Below, in pieces: positions 34,241 to 47,229 of a stretch of DNA of 64,000 nt; the stretch's first letter is position 1; every line of letters begins with the position of its first letter. Made by a program: the position numbers and the translations under genes. The stretch spans positions 310,001 to 374,000 of the forward strand of contig JAPDOI010000175.1 in assembly GCA_029168955.1 (NCBI GenBank), given 5' to 3'. Source of the stretch: Aplectana chamaeleonis. Its lineage: Eukaryota > Nematoda > Chromadorea > Rhabditida > Cosmocercidae. Below the pieces are notes generated by a model. The model saw nothing but the letters and a program-made list of their open reading frames with translations, was not told the DNA's origin and did no database searches.

Positions 34241-36132
34241 ATGCTTAGGAGGCCTCCGGTAATGATGCAATTTCAAATAAAATTTCTTTTTTCTTTTTTT
34301 TTTCTGAATTTCTTACTGCCACCCTTATGTTTTGCTTCTTAGTATCCTTTTTTCATGTGTGTACACCCGCGTTGAATTTTACTTCTCCCAACTCACCGAC
34401 ACTACCCTTCCCTATTTATCCCATGGATTAGTGTTATGTTCCTATGCGTTGTGATCCAGAGTCCTTTAATGTGACAAAGGCTTTCGTGAATAACATTTTT
34501 GGATTCAGGATAGAGATCTGAACCCATTCAGCTCCCCCGGAGTGCGCCGCAGATCATCATCAGCATGCACTCTGCAACACGAGGTATGTAATTCAACTCT
34601 CTGGTAGAAGCATTTTTCAAGGTGAGTTTGTGCTAATAGATTTGAGTTTTTTTAGAACATGATATCACTTCGCAGCTTTGCCATCTATGTGTTTTCCTAT
34701 GCGTTTCTGGTTTTCAACTGGGAATCAGGGCTTACAATTAGCACAGAATGTGATGCACGAAAACCTTGGTCAGACCCTCCCCTTAACACCACCTAGATTC
34801 ATAAGTTTTTTTTTAGGTCATTTAGTGAAGAACACGCTTTCTAAACATTTATTCAGAGCTGATTTTCATGATTTGCTTAGACCGCCGTTCTTGGATGCGT
34901 TGCGCCCCCTGATTTGGAATAGCTCACACTTTTTGACTATATTTATAAATATAGACCCGACTGAATTTCATTCTGAAATAAGGGTACAAAACTTGCGAAT
35001 TCATGCAATTTTTGAGGGGTAATAACTTCTCTAGCCGGGTGTTTTTAGCGATTCCAAAATTTCCTTTTTCGGTTGTACTGTGCCTTTAACTGAGAGCTTC
35101 TTGTGTAGTCCACGGTTGTGTTTCCTCGTCAGAGTGTTGCGAGTGCAGGAGCGGTAAAACTTTCGGTGGAGAAGTTTGACAAATCCAGGATTTCAAGCAG
35201 CGTGTTTGGTAAGAGGAAGCCGATTGGACATGAGGCCGGTCATTAAACATTCGCTTTACGAACCTCATGTTGCGTAATACATTTGCCTGGGTCTCCGAAA
35301 ACCGCTAGTTTGCAGGCTATGAAAAAGGTCTGGGGAGTTCCAGGATGTAGGCTAAACAATCAAAACGTGATATGTTCTCCGAATTAGTCAAACAGCCAGG
35401 TCCATTCAGACGAAGAACGGTCCGTTTCTCTATGGGAAACGATGCACAATTGCGAGGTACTTTGTCGAAAAAAGTCAGACAGCTTACTCGAGGTTGGACG
35501 CGTAATTGGTAGATAGGAGAACTACTGGAAACTTAGAGGCAGTGTCGACGATAGAACAGTCTTCGAGCTTTCACCGGAAGTTTAAAGGTTTGAGGCCCAT
35601 CGTAAAAGCAATGTCTGAAAAACGGCTAAGAACTCGAGAGGATTTTGGGCGGCCCAAAAGTTTAATATGGAAAGCACGCCACGCTCACTTCACTCAACGG
35701 ATATTGATTGAGGAAAACAGCTGAGCAATCGACTTCAAGAAAAAAATCATTGCACAAATGTTCAGATTGTTCAAGCCAGGGATGATGGATTTGACCAGTA
35801 ATTTGATAAGCGGGTGTTTCCTTGATGTCTACTACCCTGTTGCTTACTTTGATCGGTTGCCGCTAAAGTGAGTAGCTGATGGTCGCGCTTTATTTTTGGG
35901 GCAAACTTAGTGCGTGCCATTGTCTACTCACTATACTCAGGCCAGAAAAAATCTACTAGATTTCCAAAAAATTTTGCTACTTTACTAGCAAAATCTACCA
36001 GAAAACGGATACAGATTAACCGAAATTTACACGTAAAATTTCCGTAATTTTTCGGAATTCTACTAGAATTTGCCATAAATCTGCAATATTTCGGTCTGCG
36101 GATTTCTGTCGTTTTTTTGCCGAAAATCGTTG
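34241..36132. other. No recognised gene; partial MITE end
   Basis: TTAG|AGGCAGTGTCGACGATA at 35533-35552 is a MITE left end, and TGTGCCTTTAA at about 35080-35090 is an isolated right end. A 114-codon frame at 34678-35022 shows no domain. Confidence 0.4.
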
Positions 36133-36469
36133 GTAATTTGGCGAACCGTACTTTTTTCGACCAGTATGACTTGCAACGAGGGCGAGTTGAACGCACGCGC
36201 CAGTGCCTTTTTTCGTCAGTTTGCTATTCCTGTCTCGCTTTTGAGTATTTTTTTACTGGAGCTGAGCTATTTGTATACATATTTGAATTGACGCACATGC
36301 TTTTTTTAGCATGAGAACAAATAGCCTCAGTTTAAAAGAATTACTCAAAAACGAGATAAAGACAGCAGTTCGACGAAAAAAGGCGCTGGCGCGTGTGTTC
36401 AACTCGCCCTCGTGATAGGATAGCCGGTTGCAAGTCATACTGGTCGAAAAAAGTACGTTTCGCCAGATT
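36133..36469. repeat. Long hairpin element
   Basis: The left arm GGCGAACCGTACTTTTTTCG ... GAGGGCGAGTTGAACGC pairs with the right arm GTTCAACTCGCCCTCG ... CGAAAAAAGTACGTTTCGCC. The inner parts also pair (CTCGCTTTTGAGTA/TACTCAAAAACGAG). Confidence 0.8.
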
Positions 36470-36810
36470 GCCAGACTAAATCCCCACATGCAGCAACCAA
36501 AGTAGAATGAACATTTATCCTGATAATTAAATAACAACAGGTGAACAGATGCATACTATAGATAGATAAATGAATACTAGTGTGCCGTGCGTTTTTTTCC
36601 TTCGTACCGTGCCCGCTGAGCGTGCTTTCGACGCTCGTAGTCGCTGAAAGTGCACAATGTTAGTCATTAATCCCCATATAAAATTTCTATGAAAAGAGTA
36701 TAGCAAGTGTTACGGTCCGAGGACTGACATGCACATCTCAGGCTCCAAACTAATAATTAAATAATTAATGATAATTAATCATTCCATAGTAATAAAGGAG
36801 AGTGGTGTCC

Positions 36811-37181
36811 GTCCGTCCGTCTGTCTGGTCTGTCTGTCCGTCTGTCTGTCCGTCCGTTCGTCTGTTCGTCTGTCTGTCGTCCGTCTGTCTGTCTGTTCGT
36901 CTGTCCGTCTGTTCGTCTGTTCGTTCGTCTGTTCATCTGTCTGTCCGTCCGTCTGTCTGTCTGTCTGTTCGTCCGTCTGTCTGTTCGTTCGTCCGTCTGT
37001 CTGTCTGTTCGTCTGTCTGTCTGTCTGTCGTCTGTTCGTCTGTCGTTCGTCTGTCTGTCTGTTCTGTTCGTCCGTCTGTCTGTCGTCCGTCTGTTCGTCA
37101 TCCGTCTGTCTGTTCGTCTGTCTGTCTGTCTGTCTGTCCGTCTGTCTGTCGTTCGTCCGTCCGTCCGTCTGTCTGTCTGTC

Positions 37182-37212
<31 letters not shown>

Positions 37213-37350
37213 CTGTCTGTCTGTTCCGTTCGTCCGTCCGTCCGTCCGTCCGTCCGTCCGTCCGTCCATCCGTCCGTCCATCCGTCCGTCCGTCCTTCCG
37301 TCAGTCAGTCAGTCAGTCAGTCAGTCAATCAGTCAGTCAGTCAGTCCGTC
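36811..37350. repeat. GTCT/GTCC/GTCA tetranucleotide microsatellite
   Basis: About 540 bp of GTCT, GTCC and GTTC-type tetramers end in a pure GTCA run (about 37303-37350). The apparent 256-, 201- and 168-codon open frames here (Ser/Val/Cys or Asp/Arg/Thr repeats) are artefacts of the repeat. Confidence 0.95.
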
Positions 37351-37394
37351 AGTTTACGGTGTGCATTCTGTAATTGCAGACTTTTCTGTTTTAC

Positions 37395-37685
37395 AAGGGC
37401 CCGAAACAATCAAACGGGACGTCGTAGAAAGTCAGCGGGACCGAACGGGAGTGCGCCGGACGCCGTAGGAAGTGTACGGAACCCTTTTAGGAGTGCGCCG
37501 AACGCCATAGAAAGTGTGCGGGATCCATGTAAGAGCGCCGGACGCAATAGAAAGTGCACGGAACCCACTTAGGAGTGCGCCGAACGCCATAGAAAGTGTG
37601 CGCGACCTCAGGGGTAGTGCTCTGGACGCCGTAGAAAGTGTGCGGGACCCAAGTGGAAGTGCGTAGGGCGCCGTAGAAAGAGGAA
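37395..37685 (-). repeat. 42-bp minisatellite, short inverted array
   Basis: About seven diverged units occur with GTGCGGGACCCA, GGGAGTGCGCCG and ACGCC.TAGAAAGTG. Read on the opposite strand they match the 42-bp units of the larger array at 39898-40870. The array starts about 45 bp after the microsatellite. Confidence 0.85.
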
Positions 37686-38424
37686 TGTCTTTGAAACGAG
37701 CTCGAGAACGCTTACCTACTGTATTTGCCGCACTTCGGATTTATTTTGTGTGCGTGCACAACTGAATTTGATTTATTGCTTTTCTCGGTATAATTTGCCG
37801 CTGTCTGCCTTTGTCTGTGTCCACATGTGCGGCAGGCAATCTTTATGTCTACAACAAAATGTATTGGGACAAAATAATTTTTGAGCCGATTCTATATATG
37901 CAAAGACAACTTGATAATTTCCGCCGGAGGCGGAAATTCGGCAGCAATAATTCATCAAACAGAGATATATCTTAATTTGGCTTCATTCTGCAGAAAAAAA
38001 GATAGTCTGAATTGCGGTTGAATTTGGGCGTGGGCCGAGAGAAAGCTGACCGCCCGGGCTCTTTCTAGTAGATTCCATATTCTATCACAAGCGTTTTATC
38101 AACATATGTCAAGTAAGGCAGTGATTATCTCAACGTTTGGTGATATTGTGATTTCATGAAACAAGTGTTGAAATTTTACCGATTTGCTTCACATTCCCGC
38201 ACTGCGGTATCGGCCGACCGATGTCGCAGTGCGATGCAATCATTGACACGACGTCGGAGCAAGTTATGACGGGTCAAGACGTGTTGGTTTCGCCGTACAT
38301 TTTGTACTGAAGAGGCGGAACTGGCGGTTGTTCACCGCAGATTCCCTCGCACTGCAGCACTCTTATAACGTGCCATAATCGTCCGGCAGACTGTGAAAGG
38401 CTTGGAAGACACAGTCCAACGTCA
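37686..38424. other. Non-coding, nothing recognised
   Basis: No gene signal. Short dyads such as AATTTCCGCCGG...GGCGGAAATT are present near 37917-37935. Confidence 0.35.
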
Positions 38425-38800
38425 GAGGCAGTGTTCACGATGATTTTCGTTCCCGAGTTCTCCACTCCAAACAATGCGTTGGCAACCAAGTGTTACCAGA
38501 ATTACGAAAAAACGGCGGGAAACGCACTCGGAAAACGCACTTAAACGTCTTATTTCAGTGACATTATTCCCTGGCCTGGACTAGTTGTCCGATTGGATGA
38601 AACATGTTACCGTAGGTTGCCACCGGTGAAGAATGGGGCTAATCGAAAATGGGGGAATATTTTAGGCATAACAGTATTAGTTAGGGTCCGAAAGAGAGAG
38701 AGCAGAGCAACAGTAAGTAGAGAATTGCAAAAAACGGGTCCACAAGAGATTTCATTGTCACAACGAAAAGTTCCACTGAGAGTAAAAAGGTGAGGTTAGA
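38425..38800. mobile_element. MITE, GGACTAGTTGTCC subfamily, partial
   Basis: It begins AGGCAGTGTTCACGATGATT, and its interior (ACAATGCGTTGGCAACCAAGTG, GGACTAGTTGTCCG, AGATTTCATTGTCACAACGAA) parallels 16319-16660. No right terminus was found, so the element is truncated. Confidence 0.7.
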
Positions 38801-39897
38801 GTGAATCCCCATTCATAGCTGGTCGCTTCGACTTGAAGTCGAAGCGATCAACGATACTGCCGCGATCTGAAATAGCTTCGTGCCGCGATTTCAAATCGCT
38901 CGGGCGGAAGTAATTTCGCGTGAATTAGACGGACCATTGCAGACCAAGCCGCGGGAATGAAAAAAAGCTTTTTTTCTCGGCATTCCTACTTATTTTTTCA
39001 CATTGTTGCCCTTATCTCTTAGATTAAAGAGTTTTGCACAGTTTTCAAAGAAAAAATGGTTCAAAAAGACGATTAGGTGGTCTTTGCTTGAGCAGCAACG
39101 TAAAACTAAAGCTAAAATTTCTAGTTGTTAGAAGCCGGCTTGAAATGTAATTTTTTGTTAGCCTCTTTACGTTTTATCGATAAATACTAGTTTTCCCCTT
39201 TCACATGCCGTATTGTATACGGCAGAACTGTGACGTCTGCAACTTCGCGCCACATACGCAAGGTTGTGACGAAAGATCGCGGACTAGTCGCTTCGACTAG
39301 ACGAGAACACCTACCTGGCCCATTGGGAAAGTAGTGATGAAATGAAATGGATTCGGCAAATAGCTTACTCTCATTCCATTTGATATTGGCTGATAAAACA
39401 AGTTTGATCAAGCTTCGGCAGATAAGAACTTATTTTCATCCTCTTCCTTCACCTCGATAGTGTATCGTCCACTCCTTGCGTAGTCGCCTCACTGCAAGAC
39501 CGCCCGCAGCACGCTCGCTCGCTTGCCACTTCATCCGTTGATCTTGCACGTGTCCATCGATGGCGCGGCATGCGAGCTGGCTACGTGTATAGGCTAATGC
39601 GCACGGAGTTCCCTATACGTTTCCGAGATATTCCGCTCTGATTCCACTGAAAACTTGCCGGTAACCTATCCGCCTATCGGCAAGCTGCGCAAGGAGTGCG
39701 CCGACTAGGTTCCCAGGGGAAGATAAGATTAGTCCACCTAGCACATATACCTTTTTGCTTCGGAAAGCTTCCAATAAACCGCTATGCAGCAGTTCGCAGT
39801 GTCTGCGGTCATGCAGGCAATCATCTTGCCACGAACTTATATAACAACGTGTACTTGTAACATTTAAATTAACCCTCTGTACACTCCTGATTGGGTT
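38801..39897. other. No recognised gene
   Basis: A small dyad GCTTCGACTTGAAGTCGAAGC lies at about 38825-38845. No coding family was seen. Confidence 0.35.
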
Positions 39898-40870
39898 CCG
39901 CACACTTTTCCCGGCGCTTGGCGCATTCCCAGATGGGTACCGTCCACTTTGCCATGCGCTCTGTGCCCTCCCAGTTGTGCCCTTTTCTCCTTCTCCGACA
40001 CTCTGCCCACTCACAGTCTGGTCCCGCACACTTTTCCCGGCACTTGGCGCATTCCCAGTAGGGTCCAACACACTTTTCCCGGCGCTCGGCGCACTCCAAG
40101 TTGGGTCCAACACTTTTTTCTCGGCGCTCGGCGCACTCCCAGTTGGGTCCAACACATTTTTCCCGGCGCTCGGCGCACTCCCAGTTGGGTCCAACACACA
40201 AATCTCTGCGCTTGGCGCACTCCCAATCGAGTCCCGCACACGTACTCTGGCGATCTGCTCACTTCTACTTGGGTCCCACACACTTACTCCGGCGTTTGGC
40301 GCATTCCCAGTTGGGTCCCATCAACTTTTATCGGCGCTCTGCGGACTCCCAGTTGGGTCCAACACTTTTTTCCCGGCGCTCGGCGCACTCCCAGTTGGGT
40401 CCCACACACTTTTCTCGGCGCTCGGCGCACTCCTAGTTGAGCCCCACACACTTTTCTCGGCGTTCGGCGCACTCCCAGTTGGGTCCCAAACACTTTTCCC
40501 GGCGCTCGGCGCACTCCCAGTTGGGTCCCACACACTTTTCCCGGCGCTTGGCGCACTCCCAGTTGGGTCCCGTACCCTTTCGCCGGCGCTCTGCGGACTC
40601 CCAGTTGGGTCCAACACTTTTTTTCCGGCGCTCGGCGCACTCTCAGTAGGGTCCCACACACTTTTCTCGGCGCTCGGCGCACTCCTAGTTGGGTCCCACA
40701 CACTTTTCTCGGCGCTCGGCGCACTCCCAGTTTTGTCCAGCGCACTTTTCCCGGCGATCTGCTCACTCCGAGTTGTGTCCCGCACACGTACTCCGACATT
40801 TGGCGCATTTCCAGACGGGTGGCGCCCACTTTCCCTGGCGCTCTACTCACAGCTGGGTCTCCCCACACAC
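39898..40870 (+). repeat. 42-bp minisatellite, about 23 units
   Basis: The units read CACTTTTCCCGGCGCTCGGC, then GCACTCCCAGTTGGGTCC and CACA. Each is 42 bp, exactly 14 codons, so several frames on both strands stay open (up to 349 codons, for example repeats of PALGALPVGSNTFF). Because all frames are equally open and the unit is a multiple of three, I treat this as non-coding. Variants include units with CTCTGCGGAC and GATCTGCTCAC. Confidence 0.93.
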
Positions 40871-41214
40871 CCCTTTCCGTCCTGCACACAACGCAATAAT
40901 CTGTGTTTGGAAGGAGGTGATTTTTGGAGAATCAGGACAATTAGGAGAGATTTTCCACTATTTCGCGTAAAAAATGATTTCACTGAAAATGGCTTGAATT
41001 CTGACCGAATACCAGTGATTAGATGATTTTTAGTAAATTTTTGTAGTAAAGAATGAGCAGAAAAAAGGGCATCAGAACTTAGTGGTAATGCATTGGTAAT
41101 GCGGTGGTAAACGGACGCATTTACCATTAGGTAGAGGAAAAACGTTGATAAAACAGCAAAACTCACCCGGCCTGAGTATTTGTTCTGAGTCGAATAATGG
41201 GATGAACATTTGAC

Positions 41215-41380
41215 TTTTTTCAGTCGGATAAGAAAGCGACTTTTAATTCGAAAAGTCGAACATTCGAAAAAGTGTGGTATCTGACTACAGTCGAAAAGAC
41301 AAATATTCGAAAGACTGCTATGTCCGACTGGAGTCGGAAAGTCGGATTTTCGAAATTAATTTCCTTTGGAGCAGGTATAG
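41215..41380. repeat. AT-rich TTCGAAA-type degenerate repeat
   Basis: TCGAAAAGTCGAACATTCGAA, ATTCGAAAGACTG and GAGTCGGAAAGTCGG words recall the TTCGAATATTCGA arrays but are more diverged. Confidence 0.5.
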
Positions 41381-41554
41381 TACTCTCGAAGTACATCGGG
41401 TTCAAAACACATGTGTATCGTCCTCAAGAAGGAAACCGCGCTCAGCAATCGAGGGCGAAATCATCCGATCAATTGCCACCCTCCGTTTCCCGCCAAGCAG
41501 CGTCGCGGCTCCCCCCCCCCATTCAGTGATTGACGATAATTTGATTAGGCGCTA

Positions 41555-41905
41555 AAAGCGCGGCACGCGCGTGACGCGCTGGCGTGGCGTTTGTGTATGA
41601 CTGACCCGACACCTCGCCAGCGCGGCACGCGAGTGACGCCCGCTCCGCCATGGCGGCGATGACCGTAACGGCTTTTTAACCATTTTCACTACTAAATCAT
41701 CATAAATTTCATTCCGTTTTTCGATAATTGATTCCATTACTATCCTTTGCTTTGGTGGTGGTGAAATCCTTTACCGAATTTGGTTGTTTGGAAAAGTTAG
41801 GCCCGCTTTTTCCGCTCCGCTTAGGCGTTGCCGCTGGAGTATTCATAGTCTCCGCAAGCGCGGCACGCGGGTTGCGCGCTTGGAAAGTATTCTTACAGGA
41901 GGCCG
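41555..41905. mobile_element. GC-rich element, diverged CATAGTC family copy
   Basis: GCGCGGCACGCGCGTGACGCG near 41568, GCCATGGCGGCGATGACC near 41647 and CATAGTCTCCGCAAGCGCGGC near 41846 match terminal and internal words of 30077-30463. The copy is diverged, with no clear ends. Confidence 0.45.
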
Positions 41906-43738
41906 CTACGCTGCTTGGCAGAAAAATTTGCGAGCGTAGAAAACGAAGGGAAGGCGACTATTGATCGAATGATCTCGCGCACGATTGCTGAGCGGGGCTC
42001 TCTACTTGAGAGACGATGCGAGATTCCTTGCCTCATCAGCTAATCGTACGAGCTTTTCTTTCGCTTTTGAACGACCGCAAGATGGCGGAGGCTATCCGCT
42101 GCTGTCATTTTCCGCCATGAATGCAACAGAAACTTTAAGAACAGAAGTTTACCTAAAGCCTTTCCAAATGATTCTGTCCTCGCGGTCGGCGTGCGTGTAA
42201 TGCGGCAGCTACGAAGCCTTTCCACGGGTGCAAACTGGTCAACTATTCTATATCTAATGTTCCTGATAATAAAAGGAGATGTCCTAAAAATACCTCCGAG
42301 ACGGCCGCTAAATACGCACGCCGACAGCGTGGGCGGACACTCACCCCACGAACATTAGCAATCATAGCATTTGGAGATTGAGAACAGTCGGAACAAGGGC
42401 TGAGAAGTGACAACAACTTGAAAAATTCAATAGAAACTCATACGACCAGTTGATGAGGCTAGGGGGCTCGTCCGAACCCGATGTGCGTGGAGCGTGAGTC
42501 CGCAACGCCACTCACTAAGTTTTGCTCAAAGCAGGGGAACCCAAAGCTTACGTTTACTCAAAAAAAAAAAACAACTTTTCTTCCCTTTCCGGTTAAAACT
42601 CGGGGGCTACTTTCTCAAGTGGATACTGAATCTGAGCAGTAAAGTTACGTAGTGTGCTTTGTGAAGCTCTGTAAGACTCAAAGGCTTAAGGCTACCACCA
42701 GCTTTTCTTGTGGATGTACGATGACTTGAGGTTTGGGGGCGAACGACCTTATGAACTAGTCAATAGTTGAAGGAGAAGCTGGATAAGCAGGTTTGTGGAG
42801 TGGCTTTCTAGAGAAGGTGAAAGTATCTATTTCCGTTGAGTCAACAATTGCTGAGGTGAGTCGGAGAAAAACAGGGGAATATGCTAGCTTCACAGTTGTG
42901 ACTGGAAATATGTAGCTGTATATTTTTCAATGTTTGAGATTACCCTTGTTCCTGAGGAAGAAACAACATGCTTGACCAGTGAATATTTCTTAAATTATAA
43001 AAGAAACAGGTATTTTGACAGAGCAATTATCTCAGGCGTTGCTTAATGCTTTTCTAGAAGTCGTGCCGTCACGGTACTCGAACATGCCATCCCAAAAAAT
43101 TCCTGTGTTTCTTTGGTTATAGGATGCAGAACCATACTCAGTTTTGGTACAGTCGCCCATCGCGGAGCGCAGAATCGAAGATAGCCTTCCTGTCTTTGCC
43201 GTACGTGAATAATTGCAGACGGAGGCTAATGACCTTAGTCTAAAAATCGATTCGCCAACGTTATCACATGCAGTCGACTTGAATCGCAGTGTCGGTTATG
43301 GTTTCAGCAACATTTATTGGCTTCATTGCACATGGGCACGCGCGACTTGAACCATATGAGTAGAATGATATCAATTTGATGGCTAACAATCTATTCATAA
43401 TCTGTCACAGACATATGGTCTGTGTATTTTAAGCAGGAAGCCGCGCGACGCTGTTCGGAGGAAAAATGTGCACCTGGAAAAACGAAAGGAAGATGACTGT
43501 CGATTGCAGTAGTTTCACGCCCGGTTGCTGAGCGCGGCTTCATATTCAAGAGATTCGGACGATGCATACATACATATGTACATATCTCACAGGTTGAGGA
43601 ATAAGTCAACGCACATTTCAATTGGAGGTTGCTCATCAAACTCCGACACGTTGCGGAGCTTTCGAAACGAAATCATTTGTTCCACAACACAACCTGTTGT
43701 CATTCTCTGAGCCGAATTGCGCTCTACGATTACAGAAC
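41906..43738. other. No recognised gene
   Basis: GCACCTGGAAAAACGAAAGGAAGATGACTGTCGATTG near 43470 resembles 41937-41963 (AGAAAACGAAGGGAAGGCGACTATTGATCG), a diverged dispersed repeat that includes TGCTGAGCG.GGCT downstream of both. No coding family was recognised. Confidence 0.4.
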
Positions 43739-43852
43739 ACGGCTGTTGCATCACGCGACACTATGATAATCGTGATGTAAGAAAGGTGAATCGTGCCGGG
43801 ATCAAGTGGTCCCAGCACGATTATCATCCTATTGCGTGACGCAACAGCCGTT
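43739..43852. repeat. Hairpin element
   Basis: ACGGCTGTTGCATCACGCGA and TATGATAATCGTG on the left pair with CACGATTATCAT and TTGCGTGACGCAACAGCCGT on the right. Confidence 0.75.
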
Positions 43853-45121
43853 GCCCGCGAATGCGGACCGGAATTTTGTTTGTGGCAGCACTTTATCGAC
43901 CGAAAACAAATGGGGAAAATGATTCTGTTCGGAAAATTTAATCACACTGCCTTGTAACGCAAAAAATAGCTTTTTGAATGACCTATAAAGTGAATAACAA
44001 GTCGCTGAAGATTCTGAAATCCCTTTGCCAACGACGACGACTTCAGAGCCTGGCCATAGCACTTTCAACATCCTGTAGAGCATTCTTTGGAGGAATGACA
44101 CCGATAAATTGGTAGAGAGGTGTAGACAGGTATAAAAAACAATCCAGAGTACTTATTTGATCGAAATTTTGGCATATCTCTAATTTTTATCTTTACATGC
44201 TTCTATTCAAAAGCATGAGAACTTTTTTCCCCTAAGATTTGTGCAGTGAACTCCGAAAATTTTGGAGAATAGAGTGTTGGATAGGCAACTGTCCGCTGCA
44301 CGAGAGAAGGTAGTTGGAGTTCCTGATGAAATCCGTTTTTCATTATACATATTTCGGGAATTGTGTACATTGTAAAAAAGAACTCACTGCTTGACCTCCA
44401 GTTTGTCGATCCGAAATTCGATAATTTTCAAGAAGAATCCGACTAGGCCATCTTGTAGAGCAAATAGGTTCTTTAGAACGGTCTGCAACACGTCACCAAA
44501 ACTTAAAAAAATTCGGTACGATCTAATTGAGAAAATCCTAGGGACTTATTCCAAAACTAAACAGTAACACAGAAACTACCTGAGAAGATAATCTGAGTTC
44601 CGCAGTTGTTCCGCTATTGCATTTCTGAACCACAAACTGGTTTTGATGCTTTGATGTGTGAGAACCGGAATGCAGGTGCTCGATCTTTACGTGAAATCTC
44701 GATCGTTTTCTCGACAACACGCGGATTTCGGGGCGGAGAAGCGAAAAACTATCGCTTTGATGGAGCGCAGCGGGAAAATCGAATTAAGTTCCTTTCATCT
44801 TTCCCTGCTTATGTTTGCAAAGGGATTTGAAACATGGTCTTCCTGGGTGGTGGTGCTGAAAGAACGACCATGCGCTAAGAAAATAAAAGTAACTACATCG
44901 AATACAGGCCTGCGAGGGGAGTTACTATTTGAAATATTAACTCTACGGTATCTACACCGGTAGTAGAGTGTGCAGTCAGATTAACTTGATTGACGTTTTA
45001 CAGATGGTCTGTTGGCACTAGAGGTCATGATGGTCTGTAGAAAATCCCTCATGAAGACGAATATAATTTCCCACCCAAACTTCCACAAGAGTATCTTTCG
45101 TTGAGGAAAAGGAATCTTAAA
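43853..45121. other. No recognised gene
   Basis: No supported coding or RNA feature was seen. Short frames at 44606-44963 carry no motif. Confidence 0.35.
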
Positions 45122-45577
45122 GGCAGTGTCGAGGATAAATCTCGTTCTCAAGGTTTCAGTGTAACACACTAAATTGGCAGATGCTGGAGGGGATAGGGTC
45201 GAGGAAACCAGCGAAAACGGGCCAGGAATCAACGAAAACGACTTTGGAAGTTATTCCGTTGCGCCTGTTTATCCCGGTCCGCCCCCCAATCGGACGAGCC
45301 TGTAACGCCGCGCACGTTCTCGATGGCGAATTGCCAAGCAAATCTGCAGCGTCCAGCCTGATCGATTCGCGCGCATTTCGCTATTAACGCCTGCTTGCTG
45401 AGCGTTTGCGGAAACTAGCCGGGCCAGCAAGCTCGCCCGCGCCCTGAAAGTAGAAACCGTTATTTTGGCTTGTTCTTAACGTTTTTCTTCGTTTTTAATC
45501 ACTATTAGTTGCCAGGCGACCAAACAACACGATCTTTGGGTCGAACTCGGGTGTGATATTCATCGTGAACACTGCCT
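45122..45577. mobile_element. TTAA-flanked MITE, GGGATAG subfamily
   Basis: It begins TTAA|AGGCAGTGTCGAGGATA and ends CATCGTGAACACTGCCT, followed by a single TTAA (45578-45581) shared with the next element. The interior resembles the partial copy at 56053. Confidence 0.82.
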
Positions 45578-45581
45578 TTAA

Positions 45582-46072
45582 AGACAGTGTTCAAGAGAAA
45601 AATCCCTTTTCTGTTTTTTTGCCTTTCTTGAAAACGGTCCCACTCCGATTCCAATGGTGTCTCTGGAATCGTACAAGACCTTCTGGAAACGGAGTTATGG
45701 TCCCTCAAAAATTGAGCAAGGGAAAATGGTGGACGAGTTGTCCAAGGCTTGTAACTTCCGTCTTTTGCAGCCAATGTGTGCGAGCTGACCTGAGTAAAAA
45801 GAGAAGTTGAGAATGAAGGGAAGAACGGGGCTTTTGATCGGAAACCATCGCTCAACTCACGATTTCGGGTGTTCCTTTGTTCACGTCGAGGGGCGGAAAA
45901 AGGCCGGACTTACCCAAATCGGCGGGGTTTGCCCACTTTTCTAAGCCGTCTGCGGTATCCGGGTAGCTTTCCGTCCCGTTTCTTCGACATTGTTCTTTGT
46001 TCTGCTTCCGAGAGCTAAGAGAAGCGTTTGACATGGAAAAATCGTGGATGAAGCTTATCGTGAACAGTGCCT
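45582..46072. mobile_element. TTAA-flanked MITE, main subfamily
   Basis: It begins AGACAGTGTTCAAGAGA after the shared TTAA and ends TTATCGTGAACAGTGCCT|TTAA. The left two-thirds match 8699-9182 closely; the right third differs. Confidence 0.85.
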
Positions 46073-46796
46073 TTAAATATACTGAATTGAACTTTGGTGC
46101 TACCTTAGGATCAAGAAGTTGTCGCTTTTGAGTTGACGAACTACGAGTTGTTGTCAGGTGATCTTAGGCCACAGGGTACCCCATATCATATCTACATGCA
46201 TGCGACCGACTCTTCCTTCGGCGTCCTTTGAGAATCCTTGGGCTCGGACCAAGCCGCAGACCCTATCTCCTCGAAATAACTTTGAACATCTTTGGAAGGT
46301 ACAACACCCGCGCCCAGTTTTGTAAAAACGGTGAATAGTTGGCAAAGTTGGCGAGAAAAAGTTTGTGACCTTTTTGAACAAAGGCTTTTTGGATTTTGAA
46401 AACACTGTCATATTCCCAGCTCAAGTTCCTACCTGAGAATAATCTTTGTGAACTGAAGTTTCCTTGAATCGGTTCTATTTTGATTGAACTTGATTTTGCT
46501 GTCGTTTCTCAAAAACGTCGCGAGCGGCAAGTGCGGGTAAACATTGGGTATTAATTGTACAAGTAATAGAAAAGCAACCTCTATGTTTTCTTCGTGAATT
46601 AGATGCAAGTGGGACAATCTCGAGATTAGTTCAGGTAGCATTTTCGAACACATTTCATATAACGTTCTGGGGTTTTCTCAACACAAGTCCGACTTTTCAG
46701 TTCTCCGAGCGTGTTTTGAGCGGGATTTTCAAAATTCTAGCTGCGAGAATCTCAAAATTGTCCCACCTCCATCTCATTCATAAAGAAAAACTTGTT
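46073..46796. other. Non-coding, nothing recognised
   Basis: No gene or structured repeat was recognised. Confidence 0.35.
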
Positions 46797-47229
46797 GAAC
46801 CTGAACTTTCCTGTTTTTTTTTATGGTGTACGAGCCAACTCCACATCATCGGCATCGATGACCTCCTATAGCAAGAACATCAGCTGGCTTGAAATTGAAT
46901 TTCAATCAATGAACCTTTGGATTTATGTGCACATCTAGTCAAAAACATTGACTGGAGTGCTTACTTTCATTGCTATACTGTTTTAATTAGGTAAAATTGC
47001 ATTTATTCCTCTGAATGTCGATGATATTTGACTGTTCGGCATGAGACTGCGATCTCTGAGACCGATCTGAGGCGCTGTGCACGTGTGCACGAACTGGCTT
47101 GTTTGGACCCTAGAAACTCCAATTCTAGCCCGTTTCTCACCGCGCTACCTTCATAGTTTTTTCAGCTGTTTTTGATCTAAGCTGGTTTTTGTATGTTTTC
47201 GATAAATTTTTTCGTCTTGACCACTGCCC
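46797..47229. mobile_element. MITE, GATGGTGGACGAGCC subfamily
   Basis: The interior matches 7403-7950 (CACATCATCGGCATCGATGA, ATGAGACTGCGATCT, CGTGTGCACGAACTGGC). The right end reads TTGACCACTGCCC|TTAA. The left end is unclear. Confidence 0.7.

Noticed and set aside
36768..37572. Open frames of up to 256 codons rich in Ser, Val and Cys (plus strand) or Arg, Thr and Asp (minus strand)
   Set aside because: They are direct translations of the GTCT/GTCC microsatellite; all frames are open for the same reason.
39613..41026. Long overlapping open frames up to 349 codons with 14-residue repeats
   Set aside because: The 42-bp unit is a multiple of three, so both strands stay open in several frames. 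There is no start context, signal or domain.
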